Notes: generated from the letters alone by a model not told the origin. A DNA stretch of 64,000 nucleotides from Methylotenera sp. (GCF_029946165.1 NZ_JAQSDZ010000006.1:124001-188000), one strand, 5' to 3'; positions 19,379-29,542 are shown, numbered from the stretch's first letter. Made by a program: numbers and translations.

Positions 19379-22300
19379 CTAATCTAGGCCCTGTACCTTA
19401 TGGTAGATTCGCTTACGAATTGGTTTAACTGCAGGGCTTACCTTACCAGGTGAAATTGGTGTATTCAAACCTTTACTTTGGTCGACTGCACCAATCACAA
19501 TAGTTTCTGGTTTTCCATCAATTAATACGGTGCCCACAACTGGTGAAGGGGGCATACCATCACTGACAAATTTTGATGACCTATCTCCACCGCAACTGCC
19601 TGGGTTAGTTTGATCAATGGTTCCAGAGCCATTCAATAAATTCATCCAGTAACCTCTTGCCTCACCAAGCCCAGTAGAACAACTTCCCAGGGCTGGGTCT
19701 ATCGGACGATTGGTACTAAAAACAACTTGTCCAGCAAGAATCAAGGCTGACGTCACAGCCTGCTCACCTTTACCGTACTGATTTAGATCCATGAACCAAC
19801 CAGTCGCAGTTGAACTCGGTGTAATAGAAGCAGAGTCGCAACCAAGATCCGTCGTTTTATTTACAAGATTATTTAAATCAATACTATCGCCCGATGTTAC
19901 GCTCAAGTTATCGAGGTAGACATAAAAACGATTAACTACACTATCGTAAGGATATTGAGATTTCAGTGGATGCTCCCTATCGCCAGAACCTATCGCTATA
20001 TAGACACGCCCCGCTACTCCTAACAAGGCAGGTTGGAAAAAGAATTTTCTATTGCCTCCTGCAGAAGCAATTTTTCTTATTGTCCAATCTGCGTAAGCTA
20101 ATGATGGATAAGTAATATTGCCACCAGAGCTTGCTCTTTGCACCATGTCTATACGGTATAAATTGCCACCTGTATCTGCCACATAGGCATAATCAGCTTT
20201 ACCATCACCATTTACGTCTAGAACTGATACTTCTGAAACTACGCTGCGATCAGTGTTAAATTTTTTAAGAAGCGTTCCGCTTCCTGCATCAACCATATAT
20301 ACATTAGCGCCTTTTGGAGAGTTACAAGAGGGTGAAGCTGAGTTTTCATCTTCACATGGATCGTAACCACCGCCAAACATAGCCACTTTTTCCGTGGTAT
20401 ATCCGGCCACTGGAGCAATCACAGGGGCAGACCAACTCTGACCCATATTTTCAAAACCAGATGTGCAAGTACCTGAGTAACATCCTTGCTTCCATAAAAT
20501 GCTAGGAGAGTTTTTAGTGGTAACGTTTAAAGCATAAACCATTTGCCCACCACGTCGCATGCTTGGGTAAATCCATACTTTAGTATTATCCAGACTTTGT
20601 GCAACACCAATAGATCCATCCCAACCGTAAGGTTTAGGCAAGTAGGCTGCTGCATCAGCAGAAGTGTCGTTCGAAAACTTTATCAATGGGTCATTAGTAC
20701 GTAGGCGATCTACAAAAGCTGATTGAGCGAATTCAAATGGCATAAACGCCCACATTTCACTTCCATCTTGCGCATTAATAGCTCTAAACATGCCATCATT
20801 GGCTCCGTAATAAATGACGGTGTCGCCTTCTCCATAGCTAATAGGCAATGGTCTAGAGTGCACCACATCCCCGTGAATTGATGGTCTGGATTGTGTTGCA
20901 GACAACATCTTTGCTTCAGCCTCTGTATTTAGCCCACTCATCCATTTTTTCTGACTATCATTCAAATTTGGCGCAGCTGATAAGTTCGTTGTCGCTGTAA
21001 GTGACGTGCTCGAAGCGGTAAGCGTCGTATACAATGTACGGCTTGACGTCCAATTACCACTACCGATACGAAGCAACTCAGCAACAGAACCCTTTTCTAC
21101 CACAGGTCCATCTGGTAAATCTGAGAAAGCAGCTACTCCAGTTATATCAGGATTAGCTGGGCTAGGCGTCACAGAGACATTGGTGTCAGACCAATAATAA
21201 GTAGACTTTTCAACATCCATAGGGGAGTCTGTGGTCCAATAACTAGTGGCACTATCTAGGATAAAACCTGTGGTTGGACTAACTGCAGAAGCACCATCTT
21301 TGTCAGCTAGTTCTACATCATTACCAGCTTTAATAATCTGGTAGCGTTTTAAATTACCAAACCAGCGTGGCTTTCTATCTGCGTCTGGTCTAAACATACC
21401 GATATACACTTGGTTCTCATTTTGAGCTCGGTTGGTAGAGTTAACAGGTAAAGAGGCTGAAGCAAAAGTAGAGTTTACCGCCAAAATACTGTTAAAGGCC
21501 TTAGCAATGGCTGCCGCAATAGCATCAGCGTTTGTTGCACTAAAATATGAACCTTTACCATAACTTGCCATATTTCTTAACAAGCTAGACTGATCTGCAC
21601 TAGGTTGATCTTTATAGACATCAATAGTGAACATAGTGACATTTTGCTGATCAATGGTCTCAGATACGTCAGTATTCGCTAAAAACGATGCAAATTCGTC
21701 TGCATAGCGGTCGGCAGAATTTGACGCTGGCGTAGTATAAGTCGAGGTAACTGAGGTGCATTTCTGCACAAGCCTTTTACTACCACTACAAGAACTCTTT
21801 GCACACTGATAAAGGACGTCAGTACTTTTACCTTCGATTAAATCTGATGGTTTTGCCGCCGCACATAAGGTATCACTGTTATAGCATGTACTAGGGCTAA
21901 TATCAGCAAACGTACTAGCACAAGAATAAGTAGGCATTTTAAACTCGGTAATGGATGCTGGCGGGCTCGATGGGTTGGTCAAATACTTCAGTACTTGCCC
22001 CATATCAGGCGATATATTATCCTTAGCAGGAAAACCATTACCAATAAAAATAATATAATTTCTACCGCAAGAAGATTGTGCTGGTGGCACGTAATTGCTA
22101 CCACTGTATGCTGCAGCATCTGGTTTAGTACCGTCAGCATTATTAGAACCCCAGAATTGAGTACCAAAAACGGGAATCCCACTATAACTAGGGTTCGTTG
22201 CAGGTGACTGATTTTTATTGGCAAGCAAGGTTTCTGTATAACCACCAAAATATTTAAATGCGTCAAATAAGGCTGCACTATACTGCACAGAAGACGCCGC

Positions 22301-22759
22301 TGTTTCCGTGTTAAAGTTTGTAATAATACTGTCAATTTTAGCAATAAACGCAGTGATATTTGCAGCCGTCATTGGCGTAATGGCAGAGCGTACATATGCA
22401 CCATCGCGAGTGGCATTAGAGTTATTAAACAACATTAAGCCTAAGTTCACACCAATATTGCCATTAACATCTTTTTTCAAGCTCGTTAACACTTTACGAA
22501 GTGCTACAAGTTCGTAATAACCCTGCTTGTTGCAATCATTACCGCAAGCCACAGGAGGGACGGCATCGGTGGGCCAACCCTGATTATTGGCTGCCCAATT
22601 AGAACTATTATCCAGAATAATCAATACATTAGGATCTGCACTTGAACCCCCACTATCGCCCGTAAAAATATCAATATCTTCTGCTATTGAAGTAGACACT
22701 TGTATTGATAGTAATACTGCAAATAGATTAATTAGAAACGATTTAAAAGTAATGTTCAT
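19379..22759 (-). CDS. pilY1: Type IV pilus tip adhesin/assembly protein PilY1
   Basis: PilY1 is exported, acts at the pilus tip or surface, and controls pilus extension and retraction. The 1126-residue protein has an N-terminal signal peptide (to about residue 27). A von Willebrand A-like region begins near VLIILDNSSNW with an altered MIDAS pattern. The C-terminal PilY1 beta-propeller (about 640-1100) contains the calcium-binding loop DVNGDGKADYAYVADTGG at about residue 850. Many Cys pairs are present, as expected for a periplasmic or surface protein. It is the last gene of the minor-pilin operon, 16 bases after pilX. Confidence 0.95.
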   Translation of the reverse strand: MNITFKSFLINLFAVLLSIQVSTSIAEDIDIFTGDSGGSSADPNVLIILDNSSNWAANNQGWPTDAVPPVACGNDCNKQGYYELVALRKVLTSLKKDVNGNIGVNLGLMLFNNSNATRDGAYVRSAITPMTAANITAFIAKIDSIITNFNTETAASSVQYSAALFDAFKYFGGYTETLLANKNQSPATNPSYSGIPVFGTQFWGSNNADGTKPDAAAYSGSNYVPPAQSSCGRNYIIFIGNGFPAKDNISPDMGQVLKYLTNPSSPPASITEFKMPTYSCASTFADISPSTCYNSDTLCAAAKPSDLIEGKSTDVLYQCAKSSCSGSKRLVQKCTSVTSTYTTPASNSADRYADEFASFLANTDVSETIDQQNVTMFTIDVYKDQPSADQSSLLRNMASYGKGSYFSATNADAIAAAIAKAFNSILAVNSTFASASLPVNSTNRAQNENQVYIGMFRPDADRKPRWFGNLKRYQIIKAGNDVELADKDGASAVSPTTGFILDSATSYWTTDSPMDVEKSTYYWSDTNVSVTPSPANPDITGVAAFSDLPDGPVVEKGSVAELLRIGSGNWTSSRTLYTTLTASSTSLTATTNLSAAPNLNDSQKKWMSGLNTEAEAKMLSATQSRPSIHGDVVHSRPLPISYGEGDTVIYYGANDGMFRAINAQDGSEMWAFMPFEFAQSAFVDRLRTNDPLIKFSNDTSADAAAYLPKPYGWDGSIGVAQSLDNTKVWIYPSMRRGGQMVYALNVTTKNSPSILWKQGCYSGTCTSGFENMGQSWSAPVIAPVAGYTTEKVAMFGGGYDPCEDENSASPSCNSPKGANVYMVDAGSGTLLKKFNTDRSVVSEVSVLDVNGDGKADYAYVADTGGNLYRIDMVQRASSGGNITYPSLAYADWTIRKIASAGGNRKFFFQPALLGVAGRVYIAIGSGDREHPLKSQYPYDSVVNRFYVYLDNLSVTSGDSIDLNNLVNKTTDLGCDSASITPSSTATGWFMDLNQYGKGEQAVTSALILAGQVVFSTNRPIDPALGSCSTGLGEARGYWMNLLNGSGTIDQTNPGSCGGDRSSKFVSDGMPPSPVVGTVLIDGKPETIVIGAVDQSKGLNTPISPGKVSPAVKPIRKRIYHKVQGLD

Positions 22760-22775
22760 GATGACTTCCTTTTTA

Positions 22776-23342
22776 TTATGGGCACATATTGGCAGTATTT
22801 GTGGCGTTATCTGTAGAGACCCTTACACCCACACCCGTCGTAACTGCAACCTTCGCCCCTGTAGCAGTTTCTTGAGCTTCTGCCACCACTTCCCAAATAG
22901 TATTCGCACACAATGAGTTGCCAGTCGTAGCCCCTTCTACACCTAAGTTTTGACCTGAGCCCATAGCACAGGCCAAATCGTTACTGTTGTCGACGTCTAA
23001 CTCTGAGTTTTTTATGACCTGTGATTTTTTTACACAAGGCTTAGGTGCAAGTTTCACCGTGACATCATTAGTACCATCTCCATTCACGTCATAACTTATC
23101 GTGTTTGATGGCAAGGCCGCACTAGGGTTATCTATAAAGTTTGTAGATGAGATAACTTTTTCAACAGCTTGATTAGCAGCAGTTAATACTTCAGCCTTGT
23201 TTTGCATATTGCCCGCAATAATCGTGTTTTGCCTACCCATATTAAAGCTAGCTACCGCAATTAAAAACAGCAGGATCATTAAGACCATTGCTTGCAATAG
23301 CACGACACCTTTAGACCGCTTTGGTAATGCTAATTGTTTCAT
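22776..23342 (-). CDS. pilX: Minor pilin assembly protein PilX
   Basis: PilX is one of the minor pilins that prime type IV pilus assembly. I chose the ATG at 23342 (MKQLALPKRSKG) because GGAGG stands 5 bases upstream and the ATG overlaps the pilW stop as ATGA. A TTG four codons earlier is the alternative. The hydrophobic prepilin helix VVLLQAMVLMILLFLIAVASF follows the Gly cleavage point. Position +5 appears to be Gln rather than the usual Glu, a deviation often seen in PilX. The remainder is a Cys-containing globular domain. Confidence 0.88.
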   Translation of the reverse strand: MKQLALPKRSKGVVLLQAMVLMILLFLIAVASFNMGRQNTIIAGNMQNKAEVLTAANQAVEKVISSTNFIDNPSAALPSNTISYDVNGDGTNDVTVKLAPKPCVKKSQVIKNSELDVDNSNDLACAMGSGQNLGVEGATTGNSLCANTIWEVVAEAQETATGAKVAVTTGVGVRVSTDNATNTANMCP

Positions 23343-24388
23343 TGACGCCTCCAAGACGGGTTTACAAACTGAACAGCTGTACTATAAACACGTCGTTTAT
23401 AGGAATCGCCAACAGGATCTACAGTTTTATCACCAAGTTCATATGTGCGCGCGTCTTTCCAACCCGGGGTACTAACAGTGGTTCGTGCTAGCAAATAAAC
23501 ACGAGCGGCCATCGCATTACGCCAGTCATCGACGGAAGCAGGGGCTGATGAATAATTATCAGGCACCCCATCATCATTGGCATCAATCCCATACTGCACT
23601 TGCATGTCCTCAATTCCATCAACTAAAGGCACAATAGAAAAACTCCCAGCTCCTATATCAGCACGTTTGAGAGTGGGGATACTATCACCAGCTTCATTAT
23701 TATTGGCTATAAAATATATGTGTACTAAGTAGCGGTGAATATCGGCTACGGTAGTGCCGCAACTGGTTTTTTTGCGAGTAAAGGATCCCGATGTATCGCT
23801 AAAGGCAAAGTGGTTAGCAGCGTATTCAGCATTGCTAGTTGCTTCAAACGCCAACTCTGAGCTACCACTAGATGGTGTGCAAAGTGAAGCTTGAAAATGC
23901 GGTGCGTTCGCTAAAAATGCATCACAGCCAGTCGCCCCTGTAACACAGGTTGAGGCACGTTTTACAACTATAATATCGGTATTGTCTTTTAAATCGGTAA
24001 GACATGATGGTGTAACAGTTGCATCATTTATGCCCTGCACATGAAGCGGGAGTCCTTCTAGGAGCACTGCCATATCAGTAGAACAAATGTTTGGCAAAGT
24101 TGCAGGTGTGGTCAAAAGGCTAGAGTCAAACTCTGCTGTATATCCCGCTAACATAAGATCATCGTAAAGTAACTGTGAAGCATAGCGTCCATTTTCTTGT
24201 TGTTGAGTGGACTTTCTCATTTCCACACTTGACCGATTACTGCTTATAAATATACTTGATAAACCTACCAATATCAGCAAGCCTATGACCATCGCGACCA
24301 TCAATTCGATTAAGGAGAAGCCACCCTCACGAGCTTTGCTATGAGTTTTACAAGCCGGTAAATTATATTTATTATTGATCATATGCAT
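23339..24388 (-). CDS. pilW: Minor pilin assembly protein PilW
   Basis: PilW has the prepilin N-terminal motif GGFSLIELMVAMVIG at about residues 22-36, with conserved Glu+5. A globular domain of about 300 residues ends in AVQFVNPSWRRQ. Two starts are possible: ATG 24388, or ATG 24382, whose ATGA overlap with the pilV stop mirrors the other junctions in this operon. Length and the C-terminal region (ARVYLLART, YSTAVQFVNP) match the PilW family. Confidence 0.92.
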   Translation of the reverse strand: MHMINNKYNLPACKTHSKAREGGFSLIELMVAMVIGLLILVGLSSIFISSNRSSVEMRKSTQQQENGRYASQLLYDDLMLAGYTAEFDSSLLTTPATLPNICSTDMAVLLEGLPLHVQGINDATVTPSCLTDLKDNTDIIVVKRASTCVTGATGCDAFLANAPHFQASLCTPSSGSSELAFEATSNAEYAANHFAFSDTSGSFTRKKTSCGTTVADIHRYLVHIYFIANNNEAGDSIPTLKRADIGAGSFSIVPLVDGIEDMQVQYGIDANDDGVPDNYSSAPASVDDWRNAMAARVYLLARTTVSTPGWKDARTYELGDKTVDPVGDSYKRRVYSTAVQFVNPSWRRQ

Positions 24389-24948
24389 TCAGTCGCCCCC
24401 GTTGCAACACGAAGCGAAATAGCGCGACGTAAAGCATCATCTCCATAGGAGTTTGCTGCGCAAGTGTTATTTGGAGCAATTGTTTTGAACATACCCTGCC
24501 AAGTAACAGTAAGCTCATAAATACCAGGTGCGCAAGCTCCAGTAATAACAGGAGCGCTTATCTGAACGACACAAGCTTTAGCCCCTATCATTGCACCTAG
24601 GTTATCCCCACTTGAAGTCTCTGCGGCGCCACTTAATGCATTACCCCACTCACATAAGTCATAAGCCGCCCCTGCTTTTCCTACGCAGCTCTCAACTGTC
24701 CCGCCTATAAGCCCAGCACTAGTATAAGTGGCTGCATTCTGCCTGTTCATTTGAAACTGACTAGCCATACCATTTAGTATCACCATTGCTTGTGTGCGCT
24801 GATAAGACTCCAACTCTATGGTTCGCGTTTTCATTTGCAAGCCTGCAAGACCTAACAAACCAAGTGCAACAATCACAATGGTAACCATAACCTCTATCAA
24901 GCTCATGCCAGTTTGCATCTGCAGTTTCAATAGTTTTTGATTTAGCAT
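24379..24948 (-). CDS. pilV: Minor pilin / type IV pilus modification protein PilV
   Basis: PilV-type minor pilin with the prepilin motif GMSLIEVMVTIVIVALGLLGLAG. I chose the ATG at 24948 (MLNQKLLKLQMQTG), which gives a normal short leader and sits inside the fimT stop region. A longer frame open upstream from 24996 would overlap fimT by more than 50 bases and adds unrelated residues. The globular part has several Cys and the family-typical ELTVTWQG near the C terminus. Confidence 0.9.
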   Translation of the reverse strand: MLNQKLLKLQMQTGMSLIEVMVTIVIVALGLLGLAGLQMKTRTIELESYQRTQAMVILNGMASQFQMNRQNAATYTSAGLIGGTVESCVGKAGAAYDLCEWGNALSGAAETSSGDNLGAMIGAKACVVQISAPVITGACAPGIYELTVTWQGMFKTIAPNNTCAANSYGDDALRRAISLRVATGATECI

Positions 24949-25436
24949 GCGGAAGCCTTTATTTTTGGCAAGCCGCTTAGGGTCACAGAAACACAACGAT
25001 ATGTGGTTGCTGACCCGCTAGTCGCCGATATGTTAAATGTCCCTGTACCTATGGCTCGACCCGTAGATTTATACTCTACACTGGTAGGGCCGCTAATAGT
25101 CACGGTGCCAGTTGAAGTGTACTTTTCAAGCACCGTTGTCGAATCACTTGATGTTATTTGCCAACCCTGAGCCCAGCTAGTAGCGGGCGCCAACGTCACA
25201 GTAAGATTGCGTTTTACCGCTTCACTTCGTGCTCTTACTAAACCATCATATATACTTGAAGCTGCGTTTTTAGCCCGCATGTTAGCGATAGTGGCACTGA
25301 AAGAGGGCACCGCAATTGATGCCATTATGGCGATGATTGCAATCACCACCATCAACTCAACCAAAGTAAAGCCTAACAAACGTGACATACTCATGCTTTT
25401 CTTACTTATAATATTTAACTGTTTGCGATTCAACAT
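24942..25436 (-). CDS. fimT: GspH/FimT family pseudopilin
   Basis: FimT-type minor pilin of about 164 residues. The prepilin motif GFTLVELMVVIAIIAIMASIA follows a leader of up to 22 residues; internal Met codons at 25394 and 25388 would give a shorter, more typical leader. The GspH domain signature NAASSIYDGLVRARSEAVKRN is at about residues 56-76. The gene lies 6 bases after pilE and overlaps the start of pilV. Confidence 0.9.
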   Translation of the reverse strand: MLNRKQLNIISKKSMSMSRLLGFTLVELMVVIAIIAIMASIAVPSFSATIANMRAKNAASSIYDGLVRARSEAVKRNLTVTLAPATSWAQGWQITSSDSTTVLEKYTSTGTVTISGPTSVEYKSTGRAIGTGTFNISATSGSATTYRCVSVTLSGLPKIKASAC

Positions 25437-25442
25437 GTCTTA

Positions 25443-25832
25443 TCACCACTTCTCAGCGGGAGTTTTTTCACCTGAACTATCCAGGGTTAAGTTACCATCG
25501 GACGCTTGACTGCCTGTAGCAGTGGCTGTAATCTTAAAGTATGGTACATCTCCCTCACCAGGAGCAACGCTAATAGTATAGTAACTAGCTACATCCCCAG
25601 GCGTTGTTACACCAAGCGTACTTAAAGAAGATGTGTAAGCTCTAGAATCTAACAAATATTGTTGCTCACGCTGGGCAATTTCCATTAAGTGCGACTGCGC
25701 TGCCGACCTTCTGCCTTTTTTAACGTACTCAGTGTAACTAGGCAACGCAATTGATGCCAAAATACCAATCACCGCAACCACAATCATTAGCTCAATGAGT
25801 GTAAATCCCACGCTGTACTTGTTACTTTTCAT
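25443..25832 (-). CDS. pilE: Type IV pilin-like protein PilE
   Basis: PilE-type pilin or minor pilin with the classic prepilin sequence [25 protein letters not shown] after a 9-residue leader. I start at ATG 25832 with GGA 7 bases upstream; a TTG four codons earlier is possible. The mature part has [24 protein letters not shown] and no cysteine, so it lacks the C-terminal disulfide loop of major pilins and is best read as a minor pilin. It is the first gene of the cluster. In many other genomes pilE comes last. Confidence 0.9.
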   Translation of the reverse strand: MKSNKYSVGFTLIELMIVVAVIGILASIALPSYTEYVKKGRRSAAQSHLMEIAQREQQYLLDSRAYTSSLSTLGVTTPGDVASYYTISVAPGEGDVPYFKITATATGSQASDGNLTLDSSGEKTPAEKW

Positions 25833-26009
25833 AGGTATATCCAATCCAGTTCACTTTTATATTTTATGTATTATCCAGAGAAAAAATCAAAAATCTAGCG
25901 AACACAGACAATCGGCTATATCAGGCTGACTAACGGTAATTTATTCGTCGCAAGTCAGCTATGTCATTTATGTTAATATTACAAAACATGTTCTTTTAGG
26001 AAATTAACT

Positions 26010-26117
26010 GTGGCACGCTTAATCGGAGTCATCATATTAGCCTCTCTGCTTTGTGGCGGATGCGGCACAAAAGGGCCGTTGTACATTCCAGAACAACAAT
26101 ATCCACAACCTAACTAA
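26010..26117 (+). CDS. lptM: LptM (YifL)-type small lipoprotein
   Basis: A 35-residue lipoprotein starting at GTG: a short hydrophobic signal LIGVIILASLLCGG, the lipidated Cys at residue 18, and then GTKGPLYIPE, the conserved signature of the YifL/LptM family. In E. coli LptM helps assemble the LptD-LptE lipopolysaccharide translocon. It lies just before lysA, as small lipoproteins of this family do in many proteobacteria. An ATG does not occur in frame, so GTG is the likely start. Confidence 0.85.
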   Translation: MARLIGVIILASLLCGGCGTKGPLYIPEQQYPQPN

Positions 26118-26158
26118 TAACTCAGTTTTATTAAACGCGTTACTCATTAAAAATTGCC

Positions 26159-27409
26159 ATGACATCCAACAAATTTATACTTAATAACAATGCGTTATTC
26201 GCTGAAAATATATCCATTAATAAGATTGCAGAGAATTTCGGCACTCCTTGCTATGTGTATTCAAAATCAGCCCTAATCGAAGCTTTTCAAAATTTCAGCA
26301 AAGGATTTTTAGAGACTAATCACTTGGTTTGCTTTGCTGTAAAGTCCAACCCTAGCCTTGCAATTTTGAACTTGTTCGCTAAATTAGGCGCTGGTTTCGA
26401 CATCGTTTCTGGCGGCGAGCTAGCGCGAGTGATTGCAGCGGGTGGTGACCCGCAAAAGATTGTATTTTCTGGCGTAGGTAAAACTGCGGAAGAAATGCGT
26501 GCTGCATTAGCAGCTGATATTTTTTGCTTTAATGTAGAATCTGCAAGCGAATTAGCCCGCCTAAACGATGTAGCAAAGTCTATGGGTAAAATTGCACCCG
26601 TCTCATTGCGCGTAAACCCGAATGTAGATGCTAAAACTCATCCATATATTTCTACTGGCTTAAAGAACAATAAATTTGGTGTGGCTTATGAAGATGCGTT
26701 GGACATCTATTTACAAGCAGATGAGATGTCAAATATCGCCATTCATGGTGTTGATTGCCATATCGGCTCTCAAATTACAGAACTTTCTCCTTTTTTAGAT
26801 GCTTTTGATCGTGTATTAACATTGGTTGATGCACTGGCAGAAAACAAAATTCAAATTCAGCATATTGACCTAGGTGGCGGTATTGGGATTACCTATAACA
26901 ATGAAGCTCCACCAGAGTTCACTGCCTACGCAAAAGCGATGCTCGATAAGCTGGGAGAGCGTGATGTTAAGCTGGTATTTGAACCAGGGCGTGCCTTAGT
27001 TGGCAATGCTGGTTTATTGCTGACGAAGGTCGAGTACATAAAACAAACTGAAACAAAAAACTTTGCGATTGTAGATGCGGCAATGAACGATTTAATGCGT
27101 CCAGCTTTGTATGATGCTTATCATGATATTCAAGCAGTAAACCCGCGTGATGAAGCTAAGGTGAACTATGAAATTGTTGGGCCCGTCTGCGAGAGCGGAG
27201 ACTTTCTGGGTCACGACAGAGAGTTAGCCTTACATGAGGGAGATTTACTGGCAATTATGTCGGCAGGCGCTTACGGCATGAGCATGTCTAGCAATTACAA
27301 TACTAGACCTCGCGTTGCTGAAGTTATGGTGGATGGTGACCAATGCCACTTAATTAGGAAGCGCGAACAGATTGCTGATTTGTTTGCACTAGAACAGTGT
27401 TTACCATAA
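26159..27409 (+). CDS. lysA: Diaminopimelate decarboxylase
   Basis: LysA is the PLP enzyme that converts meso-diaminopimelate to lysine. The 416-residue protein has the PLP-lysine region VCFAVKSNPSLAIL (Lys at about residue 60), the HIGSQ motif at about 204-208, the GGGIGITY phosphate-binding loop, EPGRALVGNAG, and the CESGDFLG active-site motif from the partner subunit. The gene follows the lptM-type lipoprotein gene, and a strong hairpin ends the transcript. Confidence 0.97.
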   Translation: MTSNKFILNNNALFAENISINKIAENFGTPCYVYSKSALIEAFQNFSKGFLETNHLVCFAVKSNPSLAILNLFAKLGAGFDIVSGGELARVIAAGGDPQKIVFSGVGKTAEEMRAALAADIFCFNVESASELARLNDVAKSMGKIAPVSLRVNPNVDAKTHPYISTGLKNNKFGVAYEDALDIYLQADEMSNIAIHGVDCHIGSQITELSPFLDAFDRVLTLVDALAENKIQIQHIDLGGGIGITYNNEAPPEFTAYAKAMLDKLGERDVKLVFEPGRALVGNAGLLLTKVEYIKQTETKNFAIVDAAMNDLMRPALYDAYHDIQAVNPRDEAKVNYEIVGPVCESGDFLGHDRELALHEGDLLAIMSAGAYGMSMSSNYNTRPRVAEVMVDGDQCHLIRKREQIADLFALEQCLP

Positions 27410-27540
27410 ACCAAAATGACTTTTTTTGTTGCATCGGCTTTTCTCTGGGTGTAATGATTTCACCAGAGATGAAGTGGGAATCTCACCACTTTATGCACCA
27501 GCTGCAGATGATAAATAGTTAAGTAGGCTACTTTAAAAGT

Positions 27541-27572
27541 AAAAAGCGAAGCATAATCGGCTTCGCTTTTTT
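27541..27572. terminator. Bidirectional intrinsic terminator between lysA and purU
   Basis: Arms AAAAAGCGAAGC (27541-27552) and GCTTCGCTTTTT (27560-27571) enclose a 7-base loop. A/T-runs on both sides make it an intrinsic terminator for the convergent lysA and purU transcripts. Confidence 0.9.
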
Positions 27573-27589
27573 GTTGTCAAATTGAATAC

Positions 27590-28474
27590 TTAATCAAAAA
27601 TTACAGTTTTATTATCATATAACAAAATACGATTTTCAATATGCCAGCGCACCGCTTTGGATAACACTACACGCTCTAAATCACGGCCTTTTTGAATCAA
27701 ATGTTCAACTTGGTCGCGGTGCGAAATTCGGTCAATATCCTGTTCGATAATTGGCCCTTCATCTAACACTTCAGTTACATAATGGCCTGTGGCGCCTATC
27801 AACTTAACACCGCGTTCAAAAGCACGATGGTAAGGCCTCGCACCGATAAATGCTGGCAAGAATGAATGGTGAATATTAATAATTTGCTTAGGATAACGCG
27901 CCACAAAATCAGGTGACAAAATCTGCATATAACGCGCTAACACGATTAAATCAATTTCATACTTGTCAAACAATGCAAATTGCTGCGCTTCGGCTTCTGG
28001 CTTATTGTCTTTTTTAACTTCAATATAGTGAAAATCAACGCCGTAAAATTTAGCTAAAGCTTCAGTATCTCGATGATTACTAATAATCAACGGAATATCA
28101 CACACCAACTCACCATTTTTATGGCGATGCAACAAATCCGCTAAGCAGTGGTCATATTGTGAAACCATAATGGCAACGCGTAATGGTTTTTGTGAAAGCT
28201 TTAACTGCCACTCCATACTGAAACGCTTTGCAATCTCGGCAAAATGCTGTTCGAAGTCATCTGGCAAAAGGTTAAAGCCAGCTAAATCCCACTCAACGCG
28301 CATCAGAAAAAGATTATTCTCAGCATCCTGATGTTGGTCAGCATGCAAAATATTGGCATTATGCTGATATAAGAAATCAGCAATGGCGGCTACAATCCCT
28401 TTGCTATCTGGGCAGGTAATTAAAAGTGTTGCCGTGTTTTTAACGGCTGTTGTATTTAAAGCAGGATTGTTCAT
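27590..28474 (-). CDS. purU: Formyltetrahydrofolate deformylase
   Basis: PurU hydrolyses 10-formyl-tetrahydrofolate to formate and tetrahydrofolate, balancing the one-carbon pool. An N-terminal ACT-like domain (LLITCPDSKGIVAAIADFLY, about residues 17-36) is followed by the formyltransferase-fold domain. The catalytic Asn/His are in INIHHSFLPAF (about 210-220) and the Asp in EVLDEGPIIEQD. The 294-residue length is normal. In a methylotroph this enzyme would connect folate-bound C1 units with formate, an inference from the presumed host. Confidence 0.96.
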   Translation of the reverse strand: MNNPALNTTAVKNTATLLITCPDSKGIVAAIADFLYQHNANILHADQHQDAENNLFLMRVEWDLAGFNLLPDDFEQHFAEIAKRFSMEWQLKLSQKPLRVAIMVSQYDHCLADLLHRHKNGELVCDIPLIISNHRDTEALAKFYGVDFHYIEVKKDNKPEAEAQQFALFDKYEIDLIVLARYMQILSPDFVARYPKQIINIHHSFLPAFIGARPYHRAFERGVKLIGATGHYVTEVLDEGPIIEQDIDRISHRDQVEHLIQKGRDLERVVLSKAVRWHIENRILLYDNKTVIFD

Positions 28475-28564
28475 GTTTTAAGCTTAGTTGAATTTTAAGC
28501 GCACTCTAATTTAGGTTAATATGTGCATTATACCTTAAGTGAATTTAATGATTAAAAAGTGTGT

Positions 28565-29542
28565 ATGACAGATATCGATTCAAAAAACCAAATTTCAGCA
28601 GATGTAGTATTAGCAAACCCGCGCGGCTTCTGTGCAGGGGTTGATCGGGCGATTATTATTGTTGAACAAGCACTCGAAAAATTTGGTGCGCCTATTTATG
28701 TACGACATGAAGTCGTCCACAATAAATTTGTAGTGGACGAGCTTCGTAGCAAAGGCGCGGTGTTTGTTGAAGAACTGGACGAAATTCCAACGGGTAGCAC
28801 CGTGATTTTCAGTGCACATGGCGTTTCAAAAGCCGTTCGTGCCGAAGCCGAATCGCGCGGATTAAGCGCTTTTGATGCCACCTGCCCACTTGTGACGAAA
28901 GTACATATAGAAGTGGCTAAAATGCGCGCTGCCAATATGGAAATTGTGATGATTGGTCATAAAGGTCATCCTGAGGTTGAAGGCACTATGGGACAAGTGG
29001 CGGGGAGCCAAGGCATTTATTTAGTAGAAACGCCCGAAGATGTTGCTAACTTAACCGTTAAAAATCCATTAATGTTGGCTTATGTCACACAAACCACGCT
29101 CTCTATTGATGATGCATCGCTGGTGATTAACGCGCTAAAAACTAAATTTCCAGCGATTAATGCGCCAAAAAGTGATGATATTTGCTATGCCACGCAAAAT
29201 CGTCAAGATGCAGTGAAAATCATGGCAAAGGATTGTGATTTGGTGATTATTGTTGGCTCACCTAACAGCTCCAACTCAAACCGCTTACGTGAAGTGGCTG
29301 AGAATCAGGGGGTTGAATCCTATATGGTAGATAATGCCAGCTACTTAAAAGCAGAATGGTTGGTAGGCAAGAAAAAAATCGGCGTTTCCGCAGGCGCGTC
29401 TGCTCCAGAAGTGCTTGTCAATGAAGTGATTGCTAAATTGGAAAAACTAGGCGCAAGTAACGTGCAAGAATTACAAGGTGTGATCGAAAGCGTTGTATTT
29501 CAACTACCAAAAAATCTAGTGCAAGCCCAGAAAACCCAATAA
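28565..29542 (+). CDS. ispH: 4-hydroxy-3-methylbut-2-enyl diphosphate reductase
   Basis: IspH is the last enzyme of the MEP isoprenoid pathway and carries a 4Fe-4S cluster. The three Cys ligands are in [23 protein letters not shown] and [11 protein letters not shown]. The ATG at 28565 is preferred over a GTG two codons upstream. The gene is divergent from purU across about 90 bases and is followed by nudB after 31 bases. Confidence 0.97.
   Translation: MTDIDSKNQISADVVLANPRGFCAGVDRAIIIVEQALEKFGAPIYVRHEVVHNKFVVDELRSKGAVFVEELDEIPTGSTVIFSAHGVSKAVRAEAESRGLSAFDATCPLVTKVHIEVAKMRAANMEIVMIGHKGHPEVEGTMGQVAGSQGIYLVETPEDVANLTVKNPLMLAYVTQTTLSIDDASLVINALKTKFPAINAPKSDDICYATQNRQDAVKIMAKDCDLVIIVGSPNSSNSNRLREVAENQGVESYMVDNASYLKAEWLVGKKKIGVSAGASAPEVLVNEVIAKLEKLGASNVQELQGVIESVVFQLPKNLVQAQKTQ

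Noticed and set aside
21988-22344. Minus-strand 118-codon frame inside pilY1
   Set aside because: It lies in another frame within pilY1, whose own frame carries the signal peptide, vWA-like start and calcium loop.
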